Assembly: GCF_039545795.1 (NCBI RefSeq) | Contig: NZ_CP154260.1 | Span: 2,361,001 to 2,425,000, forward strand | Length of the DNA stretch: 64,000 bases | Direction of reading: 5' to 3' | Origin: Chitinophaga niabensis | Lineage (GTDB): Bacteria > Bacteroidota > Bacteroidia > Chitinophagales > Chitinophagaceae | In this document: positions 44,724 through 53,213 of the stretch, piece by piece | Numbering within the stretch: the stretch's first letter is position 1 | Layout of the letters: each line of letters starts with the position of its first letter | The notes under the pieces: model-generated | Told to the model about the DNA's origin: nothing | What the model saw: only the letters and a program-made list of their open reading frames with translations | Database searches by the model: none | Position numbers and translations under genes: made by a program

Positions 44724-47700
44724 ATGAAGAAAGTAATTGTTTTATTGATCACAGGATTGTTGTGCGCTTTTTCCCGGGACGAAGGCAGGAGAGCGGAGGT
44801 ATTGTTCTTTGGAAAGGAGAATAAAACCCAGCATGCATCCTGGCTGGCCACCAAGTTATTCAAGAGCGGGATCAATCTCACTTATTCTGAAAAACTGGAT
44901 AACCTGGAACTATACGATGGATTGATCATTAATGCACCCTTAACACCTGTGCAGGAACAGAAAGTGAGGGCTTTTGCAGAAAGCGGCAAAGGGCTGGTAT
45001 TACTGGATGTTGCAGGCAAAAGTTACAAAGGCCGCGTATTCCGCGCTGGTAAAGCGGAGGAAAGTGATTGGAAAACCAATACCTTTCTCAACAAAATGAG
45101 GGATAGCATCCTCTGGACATTAGGAGACGGTGTAAAGCAAAAGATCCTTGCAGCCAACATTCCGGACGTGGATATCTATAACTCGGATACCATTGCGGAT
45201 TATACCCAAAGATACCTCGTTCCCAAAATGCAGGAAGCCCTGCAGCCCGCGCAATCCAATAAGCTCACACAAGTGCCCGCCGGTTTTGAGATGCAGCTAT
45301 TTGCACAGGAACCGGATATCACCAAACCCATTGCCATGGCATGGGATGAAAGAGGCCGCCTGTGGATCGTTGAAACAGTTGACTATCCTAATGCATTTAC
45401 GGAAGTAGACAGCGTGGCAAATGACCGCATCAAGATCTGTGAGGACACAGACGGTGACGGCAAAGCAGATAAGTTCACCATCTTTGCGGACAGCCTGAAC
45501 ATCCCCACCAGCATCACTTTTGCAAATGGCGGTGTGATCCTCGCCATGGCGCCTAATTTCCTGTTCCTGAAAGATACTAACGGAGATGATAAAGCAGATG
45601 TGCGTACCGTGATGTTCACCGGCTGGGCTAAACAGGATACGCATTCCGGCCCATCCAACCTGCAGTATGGTTTTGATAACAAGATCTGGGGTGTAGTGGG
45701 TTACTCCGGCTTCAACGGCACCATCGATGGTAAACCACAACGTTTTCCGCAGGGTGTATATCATTTCAAATCAGACGGAACAGACTTTGAATTCCTGGGC
45801 CGCACTTCCAATAACACCTGGGGGCTGGGCATCTCTGAAGATAACAACGTATTTATTTCCACCGCCAATAACACACACAGCGCATACTATTCACTCCCTT
45901 CCTGGCATATGCTGAGAAAGGTAGCAGGGCAGCCTTCCGTAGACCCCGTTCAGAAAATTGACGGGCACTATGATGTGCATGCCATGACGCCCAATCTCCG
46001 CCAGGTGGATGTGATGGGCGGTTTTACCTCTGCCACAGGGCATCACCTGTATACCGCACGTAACTTCCCTAAAGAATACTGGAACCGTATTGCTTTTATC
46101 TGCGAACCAACCGTCCGCCTCGTACACCAGGCCATTATGGAGCCGGATGGGGCAGGATTTAAAGAGAAAGATGGCTGGAACCTCTTAGCCAGTTCTGATG
46201 AATGGTTTGCGCCTGTACAGGCACAGGTAGGGCCTGATGGAGCAGTATGGATAGCAGACTGGTACAATTTCATCATTCAGCATAATGTGTTTGTAAAAGA
46301 ACAGGCACCTCGGGAAACCGTATTGCCTTTTACAGATCAACCGCATGGTAAAGGCAACGCTTTCGAGAGCAAATTGCGTGATTCTGTACACGGAAGGATC
46401 TACAGGATCGTACATAAAGATGCAAAGCCCTACAAACCTCTGCAACTATCCGTACAGGATGTGCCGGGGCTTGTAGCCGCTTTGTCCAACGACAACATGT
46501 TCTGGCGCATGCACGCACAACGCCTGCTGGTAGAATCCAGGGCAATAAGTGCCATCCCTTCCCTGTATAAGATCATCAACGATCAAAAGGTGGATGAAGT
46601 TGGCCTGAACAGCCCTGCTGTACATGCTTTATGGACCCTGCAGGGCCTGGGAGAACTGAATGCTGCTTCTCTGGTGGTAGTGAACAAAGCGCTGAAACAC
46701 CCTGCTGCCGGCGTACGCAAGGCGGCGCTGGAAGTATTGCCACACAACAATAAAAGCGTTGCTGCCATTTCACAAAGCGGTGTACTGAACGATCGTAACC
46801 TGCAAACAAGGCTTGCTGCATTCCGTGCGCTGGCAGATTATCCTGCTTCTCCGCAGATTGGTGCACTCCTTTACAAAGCTTCACAGGTGGCGCAGAACAG
46901 GAAGGATCCCTGGCTGGCCCGCGCGCTTTTTGCAGCGGTGATCACCCATGAACAGGGATTTTTAGCTGTAGCTGATCCCGCTTCTCCCTACGTGAAAGCA
47001 TTGCAACAGGCTACCTATTCCCTGGAGCGTGGCAGCATGCCTTTAACGCTGGATGTTACCGGCAAAGAGATCACTATAGAAGCATTGCTCAATAAAAGAG
47101 AGAACCGCGCCGGCCTGGAAGGTCCGATCGTAGCACATGGCGATAAAGAGAATGGATATGCACTGTTTGTTTCCCAGGATAAGCTTACAATGGTGCTGAA
47201 CCAGAAAGGGATTGCTTATAGCGCAACTACTACGGAGCCACTTCCTGAAAAGATGGAAATAAAGGCACAGTTGCTGAAAACAGGGCAGATCCGTATTGCC
47301 ATCAACGATGTAGTAGCTGCTACCGGCAAAGCACCCGGTTTATTCACCACAGCTTTAACTGTACCTGTACGCACAGGAGAAGATCTGCCGGAGCAACAGC
47401 GTGTGGCAGCATATTCCGGCAGGTTGAGGGGAGATCTGCGCAATGTATCGCTGTCCCTGAATAAGTCTGGCAACGAAGGCACTACCGCCGCCATTCCTTC
47501 TGTTGTAATAGATCTGAAAGTAGTGAAGGATATTATGCAGTATGATAAAAAACGTATTACGGTAAAAGCCGGGCAGCAGGTAACCATCCGACTGGAAAAC
47601 CCGGATGGCATGCAGCATAACCTGCTCATCATTAAACCCGGTACACTACCTGTTGTGGGCGCTGCGGCGGATGCCATGGTGAGAGATCCCAAAGCATCGC

Positions 47701-47876
47701 AAATGCAGTATGTGCCCAAAGTATCGCAGGTATTACATGCAACCAGGTTATTAAATCCAGGAGAAACCGTGAGCCTGAAATTCACCGCACCCAAAACACC
47801 GGGAGAATACCCCTTCGTATGTACGTTCCCGGGGCATTGGAGAGGTATGAATGGTATTATGGTCGTAACTAAATAA
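44724..47876 (+). CDS. ThuA-like/propeller dehydrogenase/HEAT/azurin fusion protein
   Basis: 1050 residues, probably periplasmic, with signal peptide KKVIVLLITGLLCAFS. The first part (about 25-120) looks like a degraded ThuA domain (VLFFGKENKTQHASWLATKL, YDGLIINAPLTP). Then a six-bladed propeller of the membrane-bound dehydrogenase (TIGR02604) type (about 175-570; VPAGFEMQLFAQEPDITKPI), HEAT-like repeats (about 590-740), a beta-sandwich region (about 760-910), and an azurin-type copper domain (about 925-1050) with ligands His965, Cys1033, His1038 and Met1042. No CxxCH heme site is present. The family often carries cytochrome c instead; here copper may take the electrons. Confidence 0.85.
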   Translation: MKKVIVLLITGLLCAFSRDEGRRAEVLFFGKENKTQHASWLATKLFKSGINLTYSEKLDNLELYDGLIINAPLTPVQEQKVRAFAESGKGLVLLDVAGKSYKGRVFRAGKAEESDWKTNTFLNKMRDSILWTLGDGVKQKILAANIPDVDIYNSDTIADYTQRYLVPKMQEALQPAQSNKLTQVPAGFEMQLFAQEPDITKPIAMAWDERGRLWIVETVDYPNAFTEVDSVANDRIKICEDTDGDGKADKFTIFADSLNIPTSITFANGGVILAMAPNFLFLKDTNGDDKADVRTVMFTGWAKQDTHSGPSNLQYGFDNKIWGVVGYSGFNGTIDGKPQRFPQGVYHFKSDGTDFEFLGRTSNNTWGLGISEDNNVFISTANNTHSAYYSLPSWHMLRKVAGQPSVDPVQKIDGHYDVHAMTPNLRQVDVMGGFTSATGHHLYTARNFPKEYWNRIAFICEPTVRLVHQAIMEPDGAGFKEKDGWNLLASSDEWFAPVQAQVGPDGAVWIADWYNFIIQHNVFVKEQAPRETVLPFTDQPHGKGNAFESKLRDSVHGRIYRIVHKDAKPYKPLQLSVQDVPGLVAALSNDNMFWRMHAQRLLVESRAISAIPSLYKIINDQKVDEVGLNSPAVHALWTLQGLGELNAASLVVVNKALKHPAAGVRKAALEVLPHNNKSVAAISQSGVLNDRNLQTRLAAFRALADYPASPQIGALLYKASQVAQNRKDPWLARALFAAVITHEQGFLAVADPASPYVKALQQATYSLERGSMPLTLDVTGKEITIEALLNKRENRAGLEGPIVAHGDKENGYALFVSQDKLTMVLNQKGIAYSATTTEPLPEKMEIKAQLLKTGQIRIAINDVVAATGKAPGLFTTALTVPVRTGEDLPEQQRVAAYSGRLRGDLRNVSLSLNKSGNEGTTAAIPSVVIDLKVVKDIMQYDKKRITVKAGQQVTIRLENPDGMQHNLLIIKPGTLPVVGAAADAMVRDPKASQMQYVPKVSQVLHATRLLNPGETVSLKFTAPKTPGEYPFVCTFPGHWRGMNGIMVVTK

Positions 47877-47889
47877 ACACCCTTCTTTT

Positions 47890-48585
47890 ATGAAACTATT
47901 GAAACTCGTTACATTATTGCTGCTGCTTGGCAGCGCTTCATTTGCCCAGATCCGCGTATTGATGGTGGGCGGTGGAAGCTCTCATGATTTTGACAAATGG
48001 TATAAAGGAGCAGATGCCGCTACGCTGGAGCGCGATGGACTTGCTACAGTTACTTATACTGACAAGCCGGAAGAGATCCTGCCGCAGCTGAAGAACATAG
48101 ATGTGCTTTTCCTTTGCAATAACCAGCCGTTGAAAGATACCCTGCTGCGCCAGGGCATCTTTGATTTTGTGAATGCAGGAAAAGGACTGATCCTCGCGCA
48201 TGCCGCACTATGGTATAACTGGCAGGACTGGCCGATGTATAACTTCAAACTGGTAAGCGGCGGCAGCCGCGGGCATGCCAGGTATGGAGAGTTTACGGTA
48301 AATATCAAGGACGCCAAACATCCTGTAACAAAAGGTGCGGTTAAGAAATTCAGCCTGAAGGATGAACGTTATTATTACATACCAGACCCTGCCGGCCCTG
48401 GTATTAAAGTACTCGCTTCCACAGAGCCGGATAGCGAAGGCAAAGTGTTCCCCTCTTTATTTGTGGTGAAACATCCCAAAGCACGTATTGTGGGTTTTGC
48501 TTTGGGGCATGATGCCGCATCACATGAATTACCGGTGTACCAGACGATTCTCCGTAACGCCGTTAAATGGACTGCTAAAAAATAA
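47890..48585 (+). CDS. ThuA-domain protein
   Basis: 231 residues, signal peptide ending GSASFAQ, hence probably periplasmic. The ThuA fold, a class I glutamine-amidotransferase-like alpha/beta domain, is clear: IRVLMVGGGSSHDFDKWYKG, IDVLFLCNNQPL, GKGLILAHAALWYNWQDWPM, GHARYGEFTVNIKDAKHPVT and GFALGHDAASHELP. ThuA proteins of rhizobia act with ThuB in 3-keto breakdown of trehalose. Here an oxidoreductase and an isomerase gene follow. It may handle a keto-sugar intermediate, but this is inference. Confidence 0.92.
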   Translation: MKLLKLVTLLLLLGSASFAQIRVLMVGGGSSHDFDKWYKGADAATLERDGLATVTYTDKPEEILPQLKNIDVLFLCNNQPLKDTLLRQGIFDFVNAGKGLILAHAALWYNWQDWPMYNFKLVSGGSRGHARYGEFTVNIKDAKHPVTKGAVKKFSLKDERYYYIPDPAGPGIKVLASTEPDSEGKVFPSLFVVKHPKARIVGFALGHDAASHELPVYQTILRNAVKWTAKK

Positions 48586-48610
48586 TCTCTAATAATAAAT
48601 CAGCATTGCA

Positions 48611-49723
48611 ATGAAACAGATCACTGTAGTTATCGTAGGCATGGGCTTTGGAAAGGAATTTATACCTATCTATCAACGTCATCCTGCCATTAAAAGAGTA
48701 GGCATTTGTACGCGTAACCGTAAAACGCTGGATGAACTGAAGGCTAAATTCAACCTTGATGAAGATTTGTTATTTACGAATTATGAGGATGTGCCTAAAC
48801 GGGAAGATGTGGATGCTATTCACATTGTAACACCTGTTCCGGAACATGCAAAGATGACGCTGGCTTCCCTGAATGCCGGCAAACATACCGCCTGCACCAT
48901 TCCCATGGCCATGACGGTGGAAGATTGCGCCGCCATTGTAGCTGCCAAAAGAAAAGCAAACAAAGTATACATGATGATGGAAACCGCACTGTATACCCGT
49001 GAGTTCCTGTATGGCCTGCACCTTGCAGAAACAGGGCAATTGGGCCGTATCCAGTTTGTACGTGGTTCACATATACAGGATATGAGTATGGACGGATGGG
49101 ATGAATACTGGAAAGGTTTTCCGCCAATGCTGAATGGCACCCATGCTATTTCGCCTTTGCTGCGTATCAATAACACTAAAGCAGAATCCGTGGTTTGCCA
49201 TGGCTCCGGCAGGTTAAGCGATGACCTCGCCAAAAGATATAATGCACCTTTTGCAGTGGAAACAGCCACTTTCACCTTAAAAAACTCAGACGTTGTAGCT
49301 GAAGCTACCCGTTCTCTTTTTGATGTGGTGCGCCAGTACCGTGAGAGCTATGATGTATACGGCACTAAAATGTCTTTCGAATGGGAGCAGTTGCAGGATG
49401 AAGAACATGTAATATTTGATGGGGGAGAGAATGCCAGCAGGATAAATGTACCCGATACGGATGCTATGCTGATACCTGAAATAGCCCACTTCACCAAACG
49501 GGAAAAAATAGACGATCCTAATCACGTATCCTTCTTACAGGGTGCAGGTCATGGAGGATCACATCCGCACCTGGTACAGGAGTTCCTGGCGGCTATTGTG
49601 GAAGGAAGAGATTCTGCCGTTGATGCCCATATCGCAGCGAATTATACCTGTGCGGGCATTTGCGCCCACGAGTCTGCCATGAACAATGGGAAACGCATCC
49701 ATATTCCTGATTTTGAAAAATAG
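48611..49723 (+). CDS. Gfo/Idh/MocA-family oxidoreductase
   Basis: 370 residues, no signal peptide, cytoplasmic. The Rossmann domain opens with ITVVIVGMGFGKEFIPIYQR (GxGxxG in the form GMGFGKE), then HIVTPVPEHAKMTLASLNAGKHT and TIPMAMTVEDC in place of the usual EKP. The C-terminal alpha/beta domain (about 125-370) has FVRGSHIQDMSMDGWDEYWK. Such enzymes oxidise or reduce sugars at C-1 to C-3 with NAD(P). ThuB, which makes 3-keto sugars, is in this family. The next gene starts 4 bases after the stop. Confidence 0.93.
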   Translation: MKQITVVIVGMGFGKEFIPIYQRHPAIKRVGICTRNRKTLDELKAKFNLDEDLLFTNYEDVPKREDVDAIHIVTPVPEHAKMTLASLNAGKHTACTIPMAMTVEDCAAIVAAKRKANKVYMMMETALYTREFLYGLHLAETGQLGRIQFVRGSHIQDMSMDGWDEYWKGFPPMLNGTHAISPLLRINNTKAESVVCHGSGRLSDDLAKRYNAPFAVETATFTLKNSDVVAEATRSLFDVVRQYRESYDVYGTKMSFEWEQLQDEEHVIFDGGENASRINVPDTDAMLIPEIAHFTKREKIDDPNHVSFLQGAGHGGSHPHLVQEFLAAIVEGRDSAVDAHIAANYTCAGICAHESAMNNGKRIHIPDFEK

Positions 49724-49727
49724 AGCT

Positions 49728-50576
49728 ATGCTGTTTGGCGCGAGTACATTTATATGGGTTTCTCCTTTTTCCACTGCTTCTTTTCACCTGCTGCCAAAGA
49801 TCAAAGATGCCGGTTACGACATCATTGAAGTAGCGGTAGAAGATGCAGCGATCATTGACTGGGATGAATTGATGGTAAGAGCAAAAGACCTTGGCCTGAA
49901 GATCACTATCAGTGGTGCTTTTGGGGAGGACAGGGATATCTCCGGTACAGATTCCCGCATCCGCTACCAGGGCCTCCGGTATATTGCCGATTGCGTAGCC
50001 ATTGCCGCCAAAGTAGGCAGCCCCGTGTTTAGCGGGCCTGTTTATTCAGCTGTTGGTAAAACAAGGATCGTTTCCCCGGAGCAAAAGAAACAGGAAAGGG
50101 AATGGTGCATTGAGGGCTTAAAAGAGTCCGCCAAAGTAGCCGCAGATCATGGTGTGGTAATTGGCCTGGAACCGCTCAACCGCTTTGAAACGGATATGAT
50201 CAATACCGTGGACCAGGCGCTGGAGCTGGTGAAAGAAGTGAATAACCCGCACCTGCAGGTCTCGCTGGATACTTTTCATGCGAATATTGAAGAAAAGAAT
50301 ATACCCGCCGCTATCAGAAGGATTGGTAAAGACCTGCTTTGCCATATCCAGGGAAATGAAAGCGACCGGGGTACGCCGGGCACTGGTCATCTGGACTGGG
50401 CCGGCATCAAAGAAGCGCTGGTAGAAATAGGGTACGAAGGGGCTATTGTGCTGGAAACATTCGGCGCACCCTCCGAAGCCCTTGCAAAAGCAGCCTGCAT
50501 CTGGCGGCCGCTTGCCAATAGTGCAGATGAGCTGGCGATTGAAGGCGCGAAGTTTTACAGAGCAATGTATTCGTGA
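49728..50576 (+). CDS. Sugar isomerase/epimerase, D-tagatose 3-epimerase-like
   Basis: 282 residues from ATG 49728 (MLFGASTFIWVSPF), which lies 4 bases after the oxidoreductase stop; an upstream in-frame ATG would overlap that gene. TIM barrel of the xylose-isomerase-like AP_endonuclease_2 family. Metal ligands fit the 3-epimerase pattern: Glu in VIGLEPLNRFETD, Asp in VSLDTFHANIEEK, His in DLLCHIQGNESDRGTPG and Glu in AIVLETFG. It probably interconverts keto-sugar intermediates made by the neighbouring oxidoreductase. It is the last gene of the sugar locus, and a terminator follows. Confidence 0.92.
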   Translation: MLFGASTFIWVSPFSTASFHLLPKIKDAGYDIIEVAVEDAAIIDWDELMVRAKDLGLKITISGAFGEDRDISGTDSRIRYQGLRYIADCVAIAAKVGSPVFSGPVYSAVGKTRIVSPEQKKQEREWCIEGLKESAKVAADHGVVIGLEPLNRFETDMINTVDQALELVKEVNNPHLQVSLDTFHANIEEKNIPAAIRRIGKDLLCHIQGNESDRGTPGTGHLDWAGIKEALVEIGYEGAIVLETFGAPSEALAKAACIWRPLANSADELAIEGAKFYRAMYS

Positions 50577-50598
50577 ATCAATAGTCAATTAGAATGAA

Positions 50599-50626
50599 AA
50601 AAGCCTCCGGTTCTCCGGAGGCTTTT
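50599..50626. terminator. Bidirectional terminator at the end of the sugar locus
   Basis: AAAAGCCTCCGG (50599-50610), loop TTCT, CCGGAGGCTTTT (50615-50626): perfect 12-bp stem ending both the sugar locus and the convergent DUF2207 gene. Confidence 0.93.
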
Positions 50627-50668
50627 CTTATAGGTTGGCATCATCGGCGCGCTTGTTATAGCAGGCAA

Positions 50669-52567
50669 TTACCAGCCGCCACCACCGCCGCCGCCGCCAC
50701 CACCACCGGAAGATCCGCTGCTGCTGCTTCCTGAACTCCAACTGGAGCTGCCGCTACTGCCACTGCTGCTGCCTGAGCTGCTGGAAGGAGGTGTAGGATC
50801 AATCTGCGCATGTGATACGGAAGAAACAAAAGCAGTGGAGAAACGGTTGTAATTATGGATCTCGTTACCTGCATACCATTCCGGTGTATAGTTGGCCTGC
50901 GTTAGTACGTCCTTGAATTTTTCTCCCCATGCGTTTTCCAGTCCTAAGGCAATGGCATAAGGCAATAGCCTTTCAAACAGTTCCGGTGTTTTTTCTGGTG
51001 GCGTAAGCATGTCCAGCCTGTCTTCCTCCGCTGTTTCCATATACATTTTAAATCCTTCGATCGCTGCTGATTTTTCCGCACCCAAAGGAGTAGGGGCTTT
51101 GATCAGATAGATGTATGCTACATATCCTGTTACAACCGCACCAAGGAACACCAGCGATAACGGGGAAAATCCCGCCAGGAACTGTACCAGGAAGATCAAT
51201 GGTGCAAACAGGAATAATCCGCCCCCTATCAGAAATGCATAGCCGGCGCAACCTTCCTTTATCATTTTTACACCGGTAAAGAGCAGCACGCTTCCTACGG
51301 CCAGAAAAGGTACAATGAAAAGAATGGGGAATGCATCTTCTCCATTGCTGAGGAACAGGTAGAGTGCCAGAACTGCCAGTAACATTAAACCACCATATAC
51401 AATAAGCCTGATATTGGAGCGGTAATAGGATTTGATATTGAATTGCCCGGTAATGGAGCTGGTGAACGCCGAACGCGCTGCAGAAAACTTTGCATGGTTC
51501 TTATTATTCACCCTGATATTCTCTTTGTTGCGCAATAATTCTGAATAGATCTTCTGCTCTTCTACCGGCAGGATGGTGTGTGCCGTTTTGCCTTTTTCAA
51601 TCACGTAATCCTCTTTGTCTTCATCTTTGATGTGGATCACTTTTTTCACCGCCATGTCTACCAGTGCTGCCGTAAATGACTTGTTGCCGGTCTGCCGGGT
51701 ATAGAGGTAAGCGATCGCAGCAGGAGAGAGGTTATCCGGTGGCTCGAATGTTGGTACTACCACAGGTTTGCGCGGGTCTACACCATATCTGCGCCAGGTA
51801 TAAAAGAAGAAGCCGAACAGGATGGCCAGGAAGGGTATTTCTTTGTAGTCATTGAGAAAACCTAATACACGCTCACCAATGCCGGGCGGCGGTGGTCTTT
51901 TTATCAATCCCATGGGAAAAGCTACCGCAATGGTGAAACCATCTCCGGGGTTCAACACCTGGTTGCAGGTGAAGGTTGGTTTACCCAACGAGTCATATGC
52001 TACAGAACAGTTTGTTTCCTTTGAACCAAACGGGCCGGTATAACAGGCGGTGCGTTTGATGCCGGCGCCGGAAGGTAAGGTTACAGATGCAGAAGCTTTG
52101 ATAATAGGCAGGCTCCAGTCGTTCCCGGTTACATTCCAGTAAAGTTCATCAAAGTCCTCAAAGAACCCGATGTGGCCCCTGGTTTCATAGTGAATGGCAT
52201 ATTCGTATACGCCGGGATCCAGGTCAACATCTTTATCACCGATCCTGATCTTTGTGTTTTCGCCTTCATTTAACGTTACATAAGGTTCCTGCTGGCCGTT
52301 TTTAGTGACCTCATGAACGGTAATGTCTACCCGTTTTTTATGGCCATAAATATCTTTCCGGTAAACGGGGATGGTTCTGAAAATGCCTTTCCTGATCTGA
52401 TCCCCTGCAGCAAATACTTTGATATGCTCCGTGATCGTAATGAGGCCGGTAGTATCGATAGTGATGGCTGCATGAAAGGAGAGGATCTCTTCTGCATGGT
52501 ATTCCTCCTGGGCCTGCGCACAAGCAGTGGCAGCAAGCATTGCCAGGAATAAAAAGAATTTCTTCAT
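50669..52567 (-). CDS. DUF2207-domain membrane protein
   Basis: About 632 residues from MKKFFLFLAM at 52567, which starts the signal peptide ending CAQAQEE. The DUF2207 N-terminal beta domain (about 20-230; YHAEEILSFHAAITIDTTGL, ITEHIKVFAAGDQIRKGIFR) is extracytoplasmic, followed by membrane helices near 245-265, 400-420, 427-447 and 457-500 in the C-terminal half. The C-terminus is low-complexity Ser/Gly ending in eleven Gly and Trp. It directly follows lemA (7 bases). DUF2207 and LemA genes occur together widely; the function of the pair is unknown. Confidence 0.92.
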   Translation of the reverse strand: MKKFFLFLAMLAATACAQAQEEYHAEEILSFHAAITIDTTGLITITEHIKVFAAGDQIRKGIFRTIPVYRKDIYGHKKRVDITVHEVTKNGQQEPYVTLNEGENTKIRIGDKDVDLDPGVYEYAIHYETRGHIGFFEDFDELYWNVTGNDWSLPIIKASASVTLPSGAGIKRTACYTGPFGSKETNCSVAYDSLGKPTFTCNQVLNPGDGFTIAVAFPMGLIKRPPPPGIGERVLGFLNDYKEIPFLAILFGFFFYTWRRYGVDPRKPVVVPTFEPPDNLSPAAIAYLYTRQTGNKSFTAALVDMAVKKVIHIKDEDKEDYVIEKGKTAHTILPVEEQKIYSELLRNKENIRVNNKNHAKFSAARSAFTSSITGQFNIKSYYRSNIRLIVYGGLMLLAVLALYLFLSNGEDAFPILFIVPFLAVGSVLLFTGVKMIKEGCAGYAFLIGGGLFLFAPLIFLVQFLAGFSPLSLVFLGAVVTGYVAYIYLIKAPTPLGAEKSAAIEGFKMYMETAEEDRLDMLTPPEKTPELFERLLPYAIALGLENAWGEKFKDVLTQANYTPEWYAGNEIHNYNRFSTAFVSSVSHAQIDPTPPSSSSGSSSGSSGSSSWSSGSSSSGSSGGGGGGGGGGGW

Positions 52568-52574
52568 AAGCGGG

Positions 52575-53135
52575 TTATTGGAAAGAAACAAGGGGTCTTT
52601 CCCGATGGGAGTTATCTTCTATTTCAAAGAATTCGCTTTTCTCAAACTTGAACATGCCGGCAACAATATTGGAAGGGAAACTTTCTACGAGGATGTTATT
52701 CTCCCTCACCGTGCCATTATAGTAGCGGCGGGCAGATTCCAGGTTATTCTCTATGGCAGACAGTTCTGCCTGTAATTCCCGGAAGTTTTCACTGGCTTTC
52801 AGATCAGGATAATTCTCCGCTATGGCAAATAAGGAACCCAGCGCACGGGTGAGCCCGCTTTCAGCCTGTGCTTTTTCAGCGGTGGAGCCTGCATTCATGG
52901 AAGCAGTACGGTAACGTGTCACTTCCTCCAGGGTGCTCTTTTCATGTGCAGCATATCCTTTTACTGTTTCCACCAGGTTCGGCAGCAGGTCGTACCTCTT
53001 TTTGAGGCTAACGTCAATGCCGCTCCAGGCTTCCTTTACAAGCGTTCTTTTACTAACCAGCTTGTTGTAGAGAGATACTGCCCATAGCCCGATGATAACA
53101 ACAACGGCCAGTATGACAATTGTAGAAGTACCCAT
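52575..53135 (-). CDS. lemA: LemA-family membrane protein
   Basis: 186 residues. One N-terminal membrane helix (TSTIVILAVVVIIGLWAVSLYNK) is followed by a long helical hairpin region with the family motif VKEAWSGIDVSLKKRYDLLPNLVETVKGYAAHE and AENYPDLKASENFRELQAEL, and the end SIENNLESARRYYNGTVREN. LemA proteins are found in many bacteria. Role uncertain; co-transcribed with the DUF2207 gene. Confidence 0.95.
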   Translation of the reverse strand: MGTSTIVILAVVVIIGLWAVSLYNKLVSKRTLVKEAWSGIDVSLKKRYDLLPNLVETVKGYAAHEKSTLEEVTRYRTASMNAGSTAEKAQAESGLTRALGSLFAIAENYPDLKASENFRELQAELSAIENNLESARRYYNGTVRENNILVESFPSNIVAGMFKFEKSEFFEIEDNSHRERPLVSFQ

Positions 53136-53213
53136 AGTGAAAATTTACCGGGAAATTAATCGAAATATTTGATTCGCGGTACCCGAATTCATTTCCCTAC
53201 ATTTGTGGATCGT

